Shown: in pieces, positions 8,918-18,659 of the stretch
Position numbering within the stretch: the stretch's first letter is position 1
Layout: each line of letters starts with the position of its first letter
Assembly: GCF_002266285.1 (NCBI RefSeq)
Contig: NZ_NPMS01000004.1
Location: 291,685 to 355,684, forward strand
Origin: Virgibacillus indicus
GTDB lineage: Bacteria; Bacillota; Bacilli; Bacillales; Amphibacillaceae
DNA length: 64,000 nucleotides
Reading direction: 5' to 3'
Program-made: the position numbers and the translations under genes
The notes under the pieces: model-generated
What the model was told of the DNA's origin: nothing
The model's input: the letters and a program-made list of their open reading frames with translations, nothing else
Databases searched by the model: none

Positions 8918-9787
8918 CTATCTCAGAAAATCCATCAGTGATGGCTGTATAATTCTGGATCCTGCTGACAATGCTGCACGATGCAGACTTTCCTGTGTAA
9001 TTAATTCCGTAATTGCTTTAGAATAATCAACATCTTCATTCTTCGACATCATACTTGTAGCAATAACCTCTTGTTCGCCCAAACGGTTTTCAATTAATTC
9101 CAGACGGTTCATACGGGCTCCTAAATCAGCACGGTTGTTAATGAGGCCGTTGATGCCTTTATCAAGTTCTTCAATACTTGCGGAAATATCCTCACCCGTG
9201 CCACTTAATGCAGTTTCAAAATTATTGATGGTTTTAAATATTTCTCCAAACACATCTTCTCCATTAACATTTACAGTTAATTTTGTACCATTTGATACTT
9301 CAATTTTAACATCGGAGCTTTCTCCTCCAAAAGTCCCTTCTATAAGGTCAACTTCAGGAGGTTCGTCAGTATTTGTCCCATTAAAAATATACTTTCCGTT
9401 AACTTCTGTTTCTGCAATATCCTTTAAGTGTTCTTTTAACTGGGTAACTTCCTCTTTGATACTAGTAAGTTCTTCTGTATCATTGGTGCCATTACTCGCC
9501 TTTACAGCCAATTCGCGTAACCTTTGCATTGCCTGTGTTGCCTTATCAAGTGCAGCATCGGAATTATCCATCCAATTATGAACTTCATTCGTATTACGTT
9601 TAAATTGTTCAATTTCAGTTACCTGACTGCGGTAATTCATCCCTTTCATGGCGATTACAGGATCGTCAGAAGGAAGATTAATTTTTTTACCGGTATTTAA
9701 CTGATCCATAATCGTACCCATTTTCGAATAGCTATTGGATAAATTATGTAACATATTATTAGATAGCATTCCTTGTGTAACTCTCAT
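8918..9787 (-). CDS. flgL: Flagellar hook-filament junction protein FlgL
   Basis: FlgL (HAP3) joins hook to filament together with FlgK. The 289 residues show the flagellin-like N-terminal helix (MRVTQGMLSNNMLHNLSNSY) with the NTGKKINLPSDDP motif near 31-43 and the matching C-terminal helix. It starts 10 bp after flgK ends. Confidence 0.96.
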   Translation of the reverse strand: MRVTQGMLSNNMLHNLSNSYSKMGTIMDQLNTGKKINLPSDDPVIAMKGMNYRSQVTEIEQFKRNTNEVHNWMDNSDAALDKATQAMQRLRELAVKASNGTNDTEELTSIKEEVTQLKEHLKDIAETEVNGKYIFNGTNTDEPPEVDLIEGTFGGESSDVKIEVSNGTKLTVNVNGEDVFGEIFKTINNFETALSGTGEDISASIEELDKGINGLINNRADLGARMNRLELIENRLGEQEVIATSMMSKNEDVDYSKAITELITQESLHRAALSAGSRIIQPSLMDFLR

Positions 9788-9797
9788 CGCTACTTAC

Positions 9798-11219
9798 CTA
9801 CCTTCCTACTAATCCCATACTGTTGATAATTCTATCAATCATTTCATCAATCGTCGTCATACTTCTTGCAGCAGCATTATATGCGTGCTGAAATTTGATC
9901 ATGTTAGACATTTCCTCATCCAGTGAGACGGAGCTTACAGACATTCGTTGGTTTTCTACTTGTGAACGTAGAATAATTGTATTGTCAGCCATCCGATTTG
10001 CTTGCTGTGCTTCAACACCCAATTCACCAATAATAGATTGAAAGTATCCCTTTACGGATTTATCTTCTAAGCCATCTAGGCTCTTTTCAAATAAATCAGC
10101 TAAATCTGAAGCAATCTTTCCATCATTGTTTTCATTACTTGCCACTATTTCATCAGCCGAATCTAAAGCAACTTTGATATTGCCGGCAGCTCCGGTCTCT
10201 TCCACATCGAAGAAATTACTATGAATTCCATTAAAAGCATCAGCAAACTTATAAGCCATTTTATCTAAATTCGAAAGCATTTCCGGATAGGTAACTTCGT
10301 AGGATTCCACTAGACCCTTTAAAGAACCATTTGACTCTTTTATGTCAGTACCGCCGGCTTCCAGGGTAAGTGTTTCCTCTCCAGTTGCTTCATTTACTTC
10401 AAAGTTAACATCAATTTTATTTAAAATTCCTTCTTCTTCATCAATTAAAGTACCTAAAACATTACCTTCACTATCCATTACATCAATCTTCTTTAGACCA
10501 TCGGCAATATCCAAGGAGCTCTCACCACTACTCTGGTCAGTTACTTTTATATTAACAATTTTAGACAACTCATCAATTAATCGATCACGCTCATCATATA
10601 AATCATTGGCCAAAAACCCGTGTGGTTCCACTTGTTTTACCTGCTCATTAATATTATGTATTTGTTCAATTAATGAATTTGCATCCTTTACGGTTGTGTC
10701 TATCTGAGATTTTAAATCACCTTGAATAGAGTTCAATGAATTTGACAAGTAGTTAAAGGTATCTGCTACTGCTTGACCCCTTTGAAAAACTACTGATCTC
10801 ACACCGGAATCTTTTTCTGGATTAGCTGCAAGATCCTGAAGCGACTGCCAAAACTGATCCATCGTTTTCGACAATCCACTTTCCGAAGGCTCATTCATTA
10901 CATTTTCCAGACGGCTTAATGCATCAGCTTTTGTCTCCCAATAGCCTGATTTACTGTTTTCTCCGCGAAATTGAATATCCAAAAATTCATTTCGGATTCG
11001 CTGAACTGAACCTGCTTGAACACCTGTGCCCATCTGTCCGGGAATTTGCGGTCTGTTTCGGGAGCCTGCAGGATATGGGTTCATTGTTTCAAAATTAACA
11101 CGCTGTCTGGAATATCCATCCGTATTAGCATTTGAAATATTATGTCCGGTTGTATATAGAGCTGATTGTTGTGCAAAAAGGGCTTGTTTAGCCATTTCCA
11201 ATCCGTGAAATGTACTCAT
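9798..11219 (-). CDS. flgK: Flagellar hook-associated protein FlgK
   Basis: FlgK (HAP1) forms the first ring of the hook-filament junction. The 473-residue product begins MSTFHGLEMAKQALFAQQSA and has the rod/hook N-terminal motif GHNISNANTDGYSRQRV at about 26-42; the C-terminal D0 helix ends with MTTIDEMIDRIINSMGLVGR. It lies between flgN, its chaperone, and flgL. Confidence 0.97.
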   Translation of the reverse strand: MSTFHGLEMAKQALFAQQSALYTTGHNISNANTDGYSRQRVNFETMNPYPAGSRNRPQIPGQMGTGVQAGSVQRIRNEFLDIQFRGENSKSGYWETKADALSRLENVMNEPSESGLSKTMDQFWQSLQDLAANPEKDSGVRSVVFQRGQAVADTFNYLSNSLNSIQGDLKSQIDTTVKDANSLIEQIHNINEQVKQVEPHGFLANDLYDERDRLIDELSKIVNIKVTDQSSGESSLDIADGLKKIDVMDSEGNVLGTLIDEEEGILNKIDVNFEVNEATGEETLTLEAGGTDIKESNGSLKGLVESYEVTYPEMLSNLDKMAYKFADAFNGIHSNFFDVEETGAAGNIKVALDSADEIVASNENNDGKIASDLADLFEKSLDGLEDKSVKGYFQSIIGELGVEAQQANRMADNTIILRSQVENQRMSVSSVSLDEEMSNMIKFQHAYNAAARSMTTIDEMIDRIINSMGLVGR

Positions 11220-11239
11220 TTGTAAACTCCTTTAATTTC

Positions 11240-11734
11240 CTAAGCTTTTGAGTCAAATACAGAACGTTTATTAGTCTCTGGTTCTGACCCTTTTTTATTT
11301 CCATAGTTCATATTTTTTATCGATGGATTCATCATATCAAGTGAAAGCTGAACAAATTGCATGGACTGATTAATCAATGCATGATTTAGCTGCTCCTGCT
11401 GCTTCAATTTTGTAATTGTTTCCGTTAATTTAATCGTTATTTTTCCCAAAGTTGTTTTTTCCTGTTCCTCTGTTACGAGTTCCAGCATATTGGTTATTGT
11501 TGCATCACCTGTTGGCAATCGCTTACGCGCAAACCATTCTTCAACTTCCGTCTGACGCTTAGCCTCAGCCTGCTCTACCGCTCGAACGGTCTTCCTCTCC
11601 TTTAGGAGTACAGCTTGGAGATTATCAATGGAACCATCTTTTACGATCTTTGTTTTTTCAAGAGATATTTCTAATAGTTCCATGTGCAGGTTAACCAATT
11701 TTTCAAGTGACTTAATGATTGTTTGTACGGACAA
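11240..11734 (-). CDS. flgN: FlgN family export chaperone
   Basis: FlgN-type chaperones hold FlgK and FlgL for secretion. The 164-residue protein is helical and starts MSVQTIIKSLEKLVNLHMEL with a TTG codon preceded by AAGGAGG. The C-terminal 30 residues are polar and probably disordered. Placement directly upstream of flgK and downstream of flgM is as in B. subtilis (yvyG). Confidence 0.92.
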   Translation of the reverse strand: MSVQTIIKSLEKLVNLHMELLEISLEKTKIVKDGSIDNLQAVLLKERKTVRAVEQAEAKRQTEVEEWFARKRLPTGDATITNMLELVTEEQEKTTLGKITIKLTETITKLKQQEQLNHALINQSMQFVQLSLDMMNPSIKNMNYGNKKGSEPETNKRSVFDSKA

Positions 11735-11759
11735 AACAATGTCCTCCTTTTACACTTAC

Positions 11760-12023
11760 TTACTTTTTCGACCAGAAATCAATCATTTTTTGTGCTGTTT
11801 TCTCATGATTAATTTTATACTCCCCGGATTCCACTGCATTTTTAATTTCCTGTACATAAGCAGCACGCTTCGCATTTGGCTTTTCATTTTCCTGTAATTG
11901 TTTGGCATGGCTGGAGATTTCAATTTGGTCTTTTTTATTGATTTCTTTTTTTACTTCATTTTGCTTTTGTATCTGATTTTTATAAGGGTTAAAGTTTGTT
12001 TGGTTAGGACCGTTGATCTTCAA
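11760..12023 (-). CDS. flgM: Anti-sigma-D factor FlgM
   Basis: FlgM binds and silences SigD until the hook is complete. The 87-residue product starts with TTG (MKINGPNQTNFNPYKNQ) after AAGGGGTGATG, and its C-terminal half (DQIEISSHAKQLQ ... YKINHEKTAQKMIDFW) is the sigma-binding region of the family. A sigma-D type promoter lies about 60 bp upstream, which would place the anti-sigma factor under control of its own target. Confidence 0.95.
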   Translation of the reverse strand: MKINGPNQTNFNPYKNQIQKQNEVKKEINKKDQIEISSHAKQLQENEKPNAKRAAYVQEIKNAVESGEYKINHEKTAQKMIDFWSKK

Positions 12024-12080
12024 TGAATCATCACCCCTTTTTCAGTATTTATTCCGCTGCAATTTTTATTCTTATTGTTA

Positions 12081-12105
12081 TTATCGGCATTATATATATT
12101 ATTTA
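12081..12105 (-). promoter_or_regulatory. Probable sigma-D promoter of flgM-flgN-flgK
   Basis: Minus-strand GCCGATAA (12088-12081) matches the sigma-D -10 element in all but the last base. The TAAA candidate at 12105-12102 is only 13 bp upstream, two less than usual, so the -35 assignment is weaker than the -10. Confidence 0.6.
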
Positions 12106-12120
12106 AAGAAAAAATTACTT

Positions 12121-12534
12121 TTACTTTTTCTCGAAGTTATAATAAATCGTATTTTTTTCTTTATTTTTATCTGATTGTGCCAGTTTCTCCAATTCTTCAT
12201 GTCTTAGCAGATCATTGCGCAATTCTTTCGTGCAATTCTCACATAAATGCCCTGAAACAATGGATGTGCCACATCGTTCACAAGAATATGCCAGTTTTGG
12301 AAATTGTGAAGGGTGCAGACGTTTTTCCCTGATGAACTTAATAATAAAAGCCTCCTTGGCGCCTGTTGCCTTAATTATCTCTTCCATTGTTGCCTCTCTA
12401 TTTTTTCTTTCACGCAGAAATCGGTAAACTATCTCAAATACTTTTTCTTCTTCTTTATAACATTTTTGACAAATGTCACGTATGCCTTTTACAAATACAT
12501 CATTACAACGAGAGCAATTTGCAAGTTCAGCCAT
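12121..12534 (-). CDS. yvyF: YvyF-like flagellar operon protein with zinc ribbons
   Basis: The family (TIGR03826-type) is found with flagellar and comF genes in Bacillales; its role is unknown. The 137 residues start MAELANCSRCNDVFVKG after GAGGGAATG. Two cysteine pairs form an N-terminal ribbon (CSRC ... CQKC) and two more a C-terminal one (CERC ... CENC); between them lies a helical segment with an HTH-like pattern (ATMEEIIKATGAKEAFIIKFI). It follows comFC by 44 bp. Confidence 0.88.
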   Translation of the reverse strand: MAELANCSRCNDVFVKGIRDICQKCYKEEEKVFEIVYRFLRERKNREATMEEIIKATGAKEAFIIKFIREKRLHPSQFPKLAYSCERCGTSIVSGHLCENCTKELRNDLLRHEELEKLAQSDKNKEKNTIYYNFEKK

Positions 12535-12578
12535 TGAACATTCCCTCATTTCATTAGTCATTATAGCACAATATTTTA

Positions 12579-13259
12579 CTACCCTCGCACTAGTGTACAT
12601 GCATAAACTCTTGTACAGCCATGCTCTTTTAGCAGACTGGCTGCATGACGTAAAGTAGTGCCAGTTGTATATATATCATCGACAAGAACAACAGGATTGT
12701 TAATAGTTTCATTAATTGCAAATGGATTTTTTGTAAAGATTCTTTCATAACGTGTCTTCTTGGACTGCTTCTCACCATGTTTTCGGGATAGTATTGCACA
12801 AGTCTCTATTGGCAAAAAGTCTGCCAGCATTTGCGCCTGATTAAATGCCCGTTCTGTCAGTCTTTTTGTACTTAATGGAATTGGAACAGCAATTGCATTC
12901 TTCTCAAGAAAAGTGAATTTTTTCCTGAACGATTTGACGAAGGGCTCCTTAAAGGCGTTTCCCAGAAAATAGTCCCCTCTATATTTCCATTTGGCAATCA
13001 GCTCTTGCATAAAAGCATTATAGTTAAAAACCGAATGATTGAACATTAATGGATCCTCAACTGATTGTTTTTCCCACCACCTGCAGTCCGAACAGACTTC
13101 TTCGTTAGTTATGCGGCTGCATCGTGAACAACACTTTCCGCTTAATACTTCCATCTTGCTTTTACATTCCTGGCATAACAATGCTTTTCCGTCCAGCAGA
13201 AGCAGGTTTTTCCAGCTTGTTTCGTGCATTATTTGTTCATGACACCATAAACACTGCAT
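12579..13259 (-). CDS. comFC: ComFC, phosphoribosyltransferase-fold competence protein
   Basis: ComFC is needed for uptake of single-stranded DNA during competence and works with the helicase ComFA. The 226-residue protein has four Cys-x2-Cys pairs in the first 60 residues (zinc binding) and a PRPP-binding loop VVLVDDIYTTGTTL near 190-203. It begins 1 bp after comFA ends, so the two are coupled. comFB, which in B. subtilis lies between them, is not present. Confidence 0.95.
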   Translation of the reverse strand: MQCLWCHEQIMHETSWKNLLLLDGKALLCQECKSKMEVLSGKCCSRCSRITNEEVCSDCRWWEKQSVEDPLMFNHSVFNYNAFMQELIAKWKYRGDYFLGNAFKEPFVKSFRKKFTFLEKNAIAVPIPLSTKRLTERAFNQAQMLADFLPIETCAILSRKHGEKQSKKTRYERIFTKNPFAINETINNPVVLVDDIYTTGTTLRHAASLLKEHGCTRVYACTLVRG

Positions 13260-13260
13260 T

Positions 13261-14679
13261 TTATGAAAAACCTCCCCTCTTATTCATAGAAATAATAGAA
13301 TTTTTTGCTTCTACCATTGCGTCTGTCTTTCCATCATGAAAAAACAGAACCTCCCCTGTGGGATCATCTGGACTTCTTCCTGCTCTTCCAGAAATTTGAA
13401 CAAGGGCTGCTTCATCAAAAACAATATGTCCAGCATCCAATACAGCAACATCCACAGATGGAAACGTTACACCGCGCTCGAGAATCGTCGTTGTAAGCAG
13501 AACTTCGATTTTCTTTTCTCGAAACAGCTCTACTTTTTCCTTTCTGTCAGGATCTGTTGCATGAACAGCGCAGAGACTATCATTGCTGGAAAGTATCTGC
13601 TTATCTATTAAAATTTGAGTGAGATTATCTTTCATCTTATCAGCTAATTTAATTGTTGGGACAAAAACTAACAACCGTCTCTTGGGATTTTTCCGATGAT
13701 CTAGCCATTTTAAAAAAGCTGTGGGTGGCTTATAGCTTTTTAATTCCTTTCTTAGGTCAAAACACATCTTAAACAGTGGTACAGGTAAAGGCTTGCCATG
13801 AAATCGAACGGGAACAAAAATATGCGGGAGTTTCTTTTGTCTGATTTGCTTTTGGTGCTCGCTTCGAGGAGTTGCGGTTAAATAAATGGTTGTATTAGAA
13901 GAGGCTTTTGAACGGTTCGCAGCAAATGGGAGTGATTGGTCTGCATGATAGGGGAATGCATCGATCTCATCAATGATCAAAACATCGAATGCTTCTTTAT
14001 ACCGGAGCAGCTGGTGTGTAGTTGAAATAATAATCTGTGCGGTTGCATCCTTATCAGGACTTCCACCATACAATGCGGCTACTTCAGTTGAAGAAAATGC
14101 AGACTTGATTCGCGGCAGCAGTTCCCGTACAACATCTGCCCGGGGAGTAGCAATACAAATTCGTTTTCCTTGCATTAAAGCTTCCGATATACCTGGATAA
14201 AGCATCTCAGTTTTTCCTGCACCGCAGACTGCCCAAATGAGGAGCTCTTTTTCCTTATTTCTTATTGCATTCACAATTCGATTTGCAGCCTGCTGCTGAA
14301 CATTCGTCAGCTTGCCTATCCAGGAACATGGATCCTCAAGACTTGGCCATATTGGCGCTTCTCCACTCCATAAATAAAGGGCTTCACATTCCATTACCCG
14401 TCCCATTTCAATACAATTACGGCAGTATAGATGTGTTTTTTTACAGGATTGACAGGGAATTGCTGCAAATAAGGATTGCTTTTGATTGTTGCAGCGCTGG
14501 CACTGATTGCTGAGTTTTTTTCGTTTAATGGATTTACTGGGTGTGAATAAATTTGCGGAACAAAGTTTTTGAAAGAGGGCTTCATTCAGAGGGATTTCAT
14601 TTCGCAGCAACAGTTTTCCCGAAAACCGTTTTGCCAATTGCTGATTGGTAAAATCTGGTGGTGCCTTTTTTGGTTGCAT
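13261..14679 (-). CDS. comFA: ComFA, DEAD-box-like DNA translocase of competence
   Basis: ComFA is the ATPase thought to pull transforming DNA into the cytoplasm. The 472 residues contain an N-terminal zinc finger (Cys60, Cys63, Cys76, Cys79, Cys86, Cys89), Walker A CGAGKTE at 152-158, a DEIDAFP Walker B box, the TATPR motif III and a C-terminal helicase half with QISGRAGRSPDDP. Length and order are as in B. subtilis. About 70 bp separate it from degV upstream, so it may have its own promoter. Confidence 0.96.
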   Translation of the reverse strand: MQPKKAPPDFTNQQLAKRFSGKLLLRNEIPLNEALFQKLCSANLFTPSKSIKRKKLSNQCQRCNNQKQSLFAAIPCQSCKKTHLYCRNCIEMGRVMECEALYLWSGEAPIWPSLEDPCSWIGKLTNVQQQAANRIVNAIRNKEKELLIWAVCGAGKTEMLYPGISEALMQGKRICIATPRADVVRELLPRIKSAFSSTEVAALYGGSPDKDATAQIIISTTHQLLRYKEAFDVLIIDEIDAFPYHADQSLPFAANRSKASSNTTIYLTATPRSEHQKQIRQKKLPHIFVPVRFHGKPLPVPLFKMCFDLRKELKSYKPPTAFLKWLDHRKNPKRRLLVFVPTIKLADKMKDNLTQILIDKQILSSNDSLCAVHATDPDRKEKVELFREKKIEVLLTTTILERGVTFPSVDVAVLDAGHIVFDEAALVQISGRAGRSPDDPTGEVLFFHDGKTDAMVEAKNSIISMNKRGGFS

Positions 14680-14751
14680 AATACTCTCTCCCTTATCAGA
14701 TCATAGTAAGCCATCACCCTCAATTGGCTGATGGCTCGATGATTTAAATTG

Positions 14752-15594
14752 TTATTTCACATACCAGCCGACACCGATTGCGCCTTCCCCTAAATGGGTG
14801 CCGATTACAGGGCCAAAATAACTTATCGTTGTATCCGCTGATGGGTATTTGCTTAAAAAGTCATCCTGCAGTTCAGCTGCAGTTTCTTCATTGTTGGCAT
14901 GGATAAATACGACCTTCAAATCATTTCCTTTTGCAGCATCCTCTTCCAGCATTCCCATAATTCGGTTCAGCGCTTTTTTGCGTGTTCGGATTTTTTCAAA
15001 TGGAACAATTACTTTGTCCACAAAATGCAGGATCGGTTTAACCTGCAAGAGACTTCCTACTAAGGCTTGTGCCCCATTTAAACGGCCGCCCCGCTGCAGA
15101 TTATTGAGGTCATCCACCATAAAATAGGCACGGATATTACGTTTAATCTGATCCAGACGGCTGATGATATCCTCTGGTGACTTATTTTCCTTTGCCATCT
15201 CCGCTGCTTCCAATGCATAAAATCCTTGTGGCAGGCAGCTCAATTCCGAATCATAGGCATAAACATCAATTCCTTCTACCATTTCACCTGCACTCACAAC
15301 AGCCTGATAGGTACCGCTGATCCCACTGGACAAATGAATTGATATAACTGCATCATAATCTTTTGCCATTTCTTCCAGCTTGCTGGTGATATAGCCTATG
15401 GATGGCTGTGAAGTTTTTGGCAAACTATTTGATTCTCTTACTTTTTGATAAAATTCCTCTGTTGTAATATCTATTTCTTCTTCATAAGACGAATCTCCAA
15501 ACACGACACTAAGCGGAACCATATAAATGTTATGCTGCTTCCGTACTTCAGCAGGAATATATGCCGTGCTGTCCGTCATTACAGCAACTTTCAT
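14752..15594 (-). CDS. degV: DegV family fatty acid-binding protein
   Basis: DegV (FakB-type) proteins bind one fatty acid molecule and present it to the fatty acid kinase FakA. The 280-residue product has the N-terminal MTDSTAYIP motif, the TSQPS loop, HLSSGISGTYQ, and the C-terminal GxxIGTHLGEGAIG region, all characteristic. It lies downstream of degS-degU behind a terminator, so it is probably transcribed separately. Which fatty acid it binds cannot be read from the sequence. Confidence 0.93.
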   Translation of the reverse strand: MKVAVMTDSTAYIPAEVRKQHNIYMVPLSVVFGDSSYEEEIDITTEEFYQKVRESNSLPKTSQPSIGYITSKLEEMAKDYDAVISIHLSSGISGTYQAVVSAGEMVEGIDVYAYDSELSCLPQGFYALEAAEMAKENKSPEDIISRLDQIKRNIRAYFMVDDLNNLQRGGRLNGAQALVGSLLQVKPILHFVDKVIVPFEKIRTRKKALNRIMGMLEEDAAKGNDLKVVFIHANNEETAAELQDDFLSKYPSADTTISYFGPVIGTHLGEGAIGVGWYVK

Positions 15595-15711
15595 TAATAA
15601 CCTTCCCCTTTGCTAATCTTAATAGAACTCCATGGCTATTTGTTTTACCCTGTTATTTTTATATACTTATTTTACATGAACAGATTGAAAAATGCATCAC
15701 TAACTATAAAC

Positions 15712-15749
15712 AAAAAATACTCTGATGCATTTGCTAGCATCAGAGTATA
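15712..15749 (-). terminator. Terminator of degS-degU
   Basis: On the minus strand ATACTCTGATGC and GCATCAGAGTAT form a perfect 12-bp stem followed by TTTTTTG. It lies about 75 bp after the degU stop and before degV. Confidence 0.9.
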
Positions 15750-15823
15750 TAAGAGCAGTAATACAGGAACAAAAAGTATTGCTTGCCTGACCCTTTCAAA
15801 GGTTAAGAGCAGTAAAACTCAAT

Positions 15824-16516
15824 CTATAAAACTTCTACCCAGCCTTTTCGAATTGCAGAAACAACGGCCTGAGTTCTGTCATTAACATTCATTTTTTGTA
15901 AAATATTACTAACATGATTTTTCACTGTTTTTTCACTGATGTACAAAGTTTCCGCAACCGCACGATTGCTCTTTCCATCTGCCAGCAGCTGAAGCACCTG
16001 GCATTCGCGCTTTGTAAGCAGGTGTAATGGTTTACGGTATTCAATTCCGCTTTCAGCAATGGTTGAAGTATTTTCTTTTGCCAGACGGCGATATTCCTGA
16101 ACTAAATTATGCGTTACTCTTGGATGCAGGTATGATCCGCCTTCACTGACTACTTTAATTGCTTCAATTAATGCATCCGAATCCATTTCTTTCAGTAAAT
16201 AGCCCTGTGCCCCTGTTTTCAGTGCATGGGTTACATAGCTTTCGTCATCATGGATTGACAGAATAATAACATTTGTATTTGGAAAATATCTGACAAGATC
16301 CGCTGTTGCCTGAACACCATTCATATTAGGCATATTAATATCCATTAATACGACATCCGGATCATTTTCTTTTACTAGCTTTGATGCAACTGCCCCATCA
16401 TCACCTTCTGCTACAACTTCAAATGAGGGTTCAAATTCCAAAATGCGCTTTACTCCCTCTCGAAATAATTTATGATCATCAATCAATACGATTTTTATTT
16501 TTTTATTTGTTTCCAT
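15824..16516 (-). CDS. degU: Two-component response regulator DegU
   Basis: DegU controls competence, exoenzymes, motility and biofilm genes. The 230 residues comprise a receiver domain (phosphorylation site Asp59 in VVLMDINMP; acidic pair DD at 13-14) and a LuxR-type HTH from about 163 ([18 protein letters not shown]...). It is 176 bp downstream of its kinase gene degS. The spacing is longer than in most two-component operons, and a second promoter in the gap is possible. Confidence 0.96.
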   Translation of the reverse strand: METNKKIKIVLIDDHKLFREGVKRILEFEPSFEVVAEGDDGAVASKLVKENDPDVVLMDINMPNMNGVQATADLVRYFPNTNVIILSIHDDESYVTHALKTGAQGYLLKEMDSDALIEAIKVVSEGGSYLHPRVTHNLVQEYRRLAKENTSTIAESGIEYRKPLHLLTKRECQVLQLLADGKSNRAVAETLYISEKTVKNHVSNILQKMNVNDRTQAVVSAIRKGWVEVL

Positions 16517-16692
16517 GTTTTTGTTCCTCCCAGGTTAATTTCAATTAATCTAACATCCCTATTACTTAATGCGGCAGTTCATAGTTATTATATATTTATC
16601 TATCTATTATATATTCTCTTCTTTATGAAGTAAGTATAAATATTACTGTAATTAATCTTTGGACATAAACGGGCGCTTACGTCTTTGATTTT

Positions 16693-17829
16693 TCAAAGAT
16701 TATATGGAACCTGAATTAAAATCGATGTTCCTTTGTCAATTTTCGAATTAATTTTCATTTTTCCCTCTAACATTTCTACGCGTTCCCGCATGCCTATCAA
16801 TCCGAATGATTTATCTTTTTTCTGCTTCGTATCAAAACCTTTGCCATTATCCTTTATCAGCATGGTGAGGTTATTTTTGCATATTTCCAGTTTAACCTGT
16901 ATAAGGGAAGCTTCAGCATGTTTAATTGCGTTTTGCACTGATTCCTGCACCAAACGAAAAAATGCAACTTCATATTTTTGATTCAGTCTTTTTTCTTCGC
17001 CGGTCGATGAAAATTCAATTTCCGTATTATTATAGTCAGCTATATTTGCAACATATTTTTTTATTGTTGGTATTAAACCAAGATCATCCAGTGCCATTGG
17101 ACGCAGATCATAAATGATGCGCCGGACCTCATAGAGTGAGGAGCGGACCATCTTGCGGACATCTTTAATTTCAACAAGAGCCTGCTCAACATTATTAGCT
17201 CGAAATGACCTGTCCACAAGTTCTGATCGAAGCAGTATGTTTGCAAGCATTTGAGCAGGTCCATCATGAATTTCTCGTGATATCCTTCTCCGTTCTTCCT
17301 CTTGTGCCTCTATAATCTTTAAACCGAATTCCTGTTTTTCCTTGGCACTTTCAATCATTTTATTCACTTGTTTAAAGTCATCATGCAAATATGTAAGAAT
17401 TACTGCTATTTTGCTGGCAAGTGCCTCTGCACGTTCAATCGTATGACTTAAACTGATTAGTCTTCTTTCCAGATCGTCCCTTTTTTCACGTAAGGCCTTT
17501 TCTTCCTGCTGAATCATAGCCAATTTTGTCTGCATAGCGTGGGTATTTTCGTATACTTCACGAATTTCATTTTCCGAATAGCGATCAAAATATTTGCTGA
17601 CTTCAGCCAATCGCTGTCTGGAATACCTGACCTTTTGCTCAAGCTGATCCCCATCATCTATGTGACGGATTACTTTTTCTTTTGTTTCCTTCAGCTCTTT
17701 TACTAGATGCTCATGTTCCTTTCGAGCCTCTTCACTTATATTAAATATTTCGTCTTTACTATTTTCTACTACCTCGATCATTTCGTTAATGACATAATCA
17801 AGTGCAGTATCACTTATTTTCTGTGCCAT
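16693..17829 (-). CDS. degS: Cytoplasmic sensor histidine kinase DegS
   Basis: DegS phosphorylates DegU. The 378-residue protein has no membrane segment. A long N-terminal coiled coil (about 30-175) senses the signal, His188 in the REIHDGPAQML motif is the phosphorylation site of this HPK7-type kinase, and the ATPase domain carries QESVQNAIKHAEA, DNGKGFD and GLIGMRERV. The first gene of the pair, it is divergent from yvyE; both promoters must lie in the 170-bp gap. Confidence 0.97.
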   Translation of the reverse strand: MAQKISDTALDYVINEMIEVVENSKDEIFNISEEARKEHEHLVKELKETKEKVIRHIDDGDQLEQKVRYSRQRLAEVSKYFDRYSENEIREVYENTHAMQTKLAMIQQEEKALREKRDDLERRLISLSHTIERAEALASKIAVILTYLHDDFKQVNKMIESAKEKQEFGLKIIEAQEEERRRISREIHDGPAQMLANILLRSELVDRSFRANNVEQALVEIKDVRKMVRSSLYEVRRIIYDLRPMALDDLGLIPTIKKYVANIADYNNTEIEFSSTGEEKRLNQKYEVAFFRLVQESVQNAIKHAEASLIQVKLEICKNNLTMLIKDNGKGFDTKQKKDKSFGLIGMRERVEMLEGKMKINSKIDKGTSILIQVPYNL

Positions 17830-18001
17830 CGCTTCCCACCAACCTATGCTATAATTATACGTGTATATTCATATTTTTTATAGGGTCTTTTTTCATACTT
17901 ATAGGAAATTTTATCCGATAATTTATAACTTTCTCTCTAAATACTATTATAAATTGGTTTTCTTTAATACTATAATGATCTACTAGGAGGCAAAAGCAAG
18001 A

Positions 18002-18634
18002 ATGTTACCATCGTATTTTACTGTAAAAAAAGAAGGAACGGATCAAATCATCATACAAAAGTCACGTTTTATCGGTTATGTAAAACGTGTTGAAACAGAA
18101 GAAGAAGCGCATAGCTTTATCCAGGAAATTAAAAAAAAGCATCATGACGCAACACATAACTGTTCTGCATATATTATCGGAGAACATGATCAGATTCAAA
18201 AGGCCAATGATGACGGGGAGCCAAGCGGCACAGCCGGAGTTCCAATGCTGGAGGTTTTAAAAAAGCAGAAATTAAAAGATACTGCTGTTGTCGTAACAAG
18301 GTACTTCGGTGGTATTAAACTCGGAGCAGGAGGCTTAATCCGCGCCTATGGCAGCACGACTTCCCAGGCACTCCAAACAACTGGCATTGTCAAAAGGCAG
18401 CTGATGCAGGGCTTCTCTGTAACTGTTGATTATACCTTACTTGGAAAGCTGGAAAATGTTTTGCGTACTTCTGATCATATACTAGAATCGATAAATTATC
18501 TAGAAAAGGTAGAATTTATCGTCTATGTAAAAACTGGAAGCGAACAGGATTTTCGTAATTGGATTGTTGATCTGACAAGTGATCAAGCAATGATAACAGA
18601 GAAAAATACTTCTTATTTGGAGATTGATGTATAG
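18002..18634 (+). CDS. yvyE: YigZ/IMPACT family protein
   Basis: The product has 210 residues: an N-terminal UPF0029 (Impact) domain with the signature DDGEPSGTAGVPML near 71-84 and a C-terminal ferredoxin-like DUF1949 domain. Members bind nucleic acid or ribosomes; the cellular role in bacteria is not established. AGGAGG precedes the ATG. It is divergent from degS, as in B. subtilis. The family B repeat starts soon after its stop. Confidence 0.93.
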   Translation: MLPSYFTVKKEGTDQIIIQKSRFIGYVKRVETEEEAHSFIQEIKKKHHDATHNCSAYIIGEHDQIQKANDDGEPSGTAGVPMLEVLKKQKLKDTAVVVTRYFGGIKLGAGGLIRAYGSTTSQALQTTGIVKRQLMQGFSVTVDYTLLGKLENVLRTSDHILESINYLEKVEFIVYVKTGSEQDFRNWIVDLTSDQAMITEKNTSYLEIDV

Positions 18635-18659
18635 GAATACTTTGTTGTACTAGAGCCGG

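Noticed and set aside
14706..14735. Terminator between degV and comFA
   Set aside because: AGCCATCA/TGATGGCT can form a stem, but no T run follows on the minus strand; it may be a pause or regulatory hairpin.
16667..16690. Second copy of the GC-rich family D repeat
   Set aside because: Only about 12 bp resemble its end, which is too little to call a copy.
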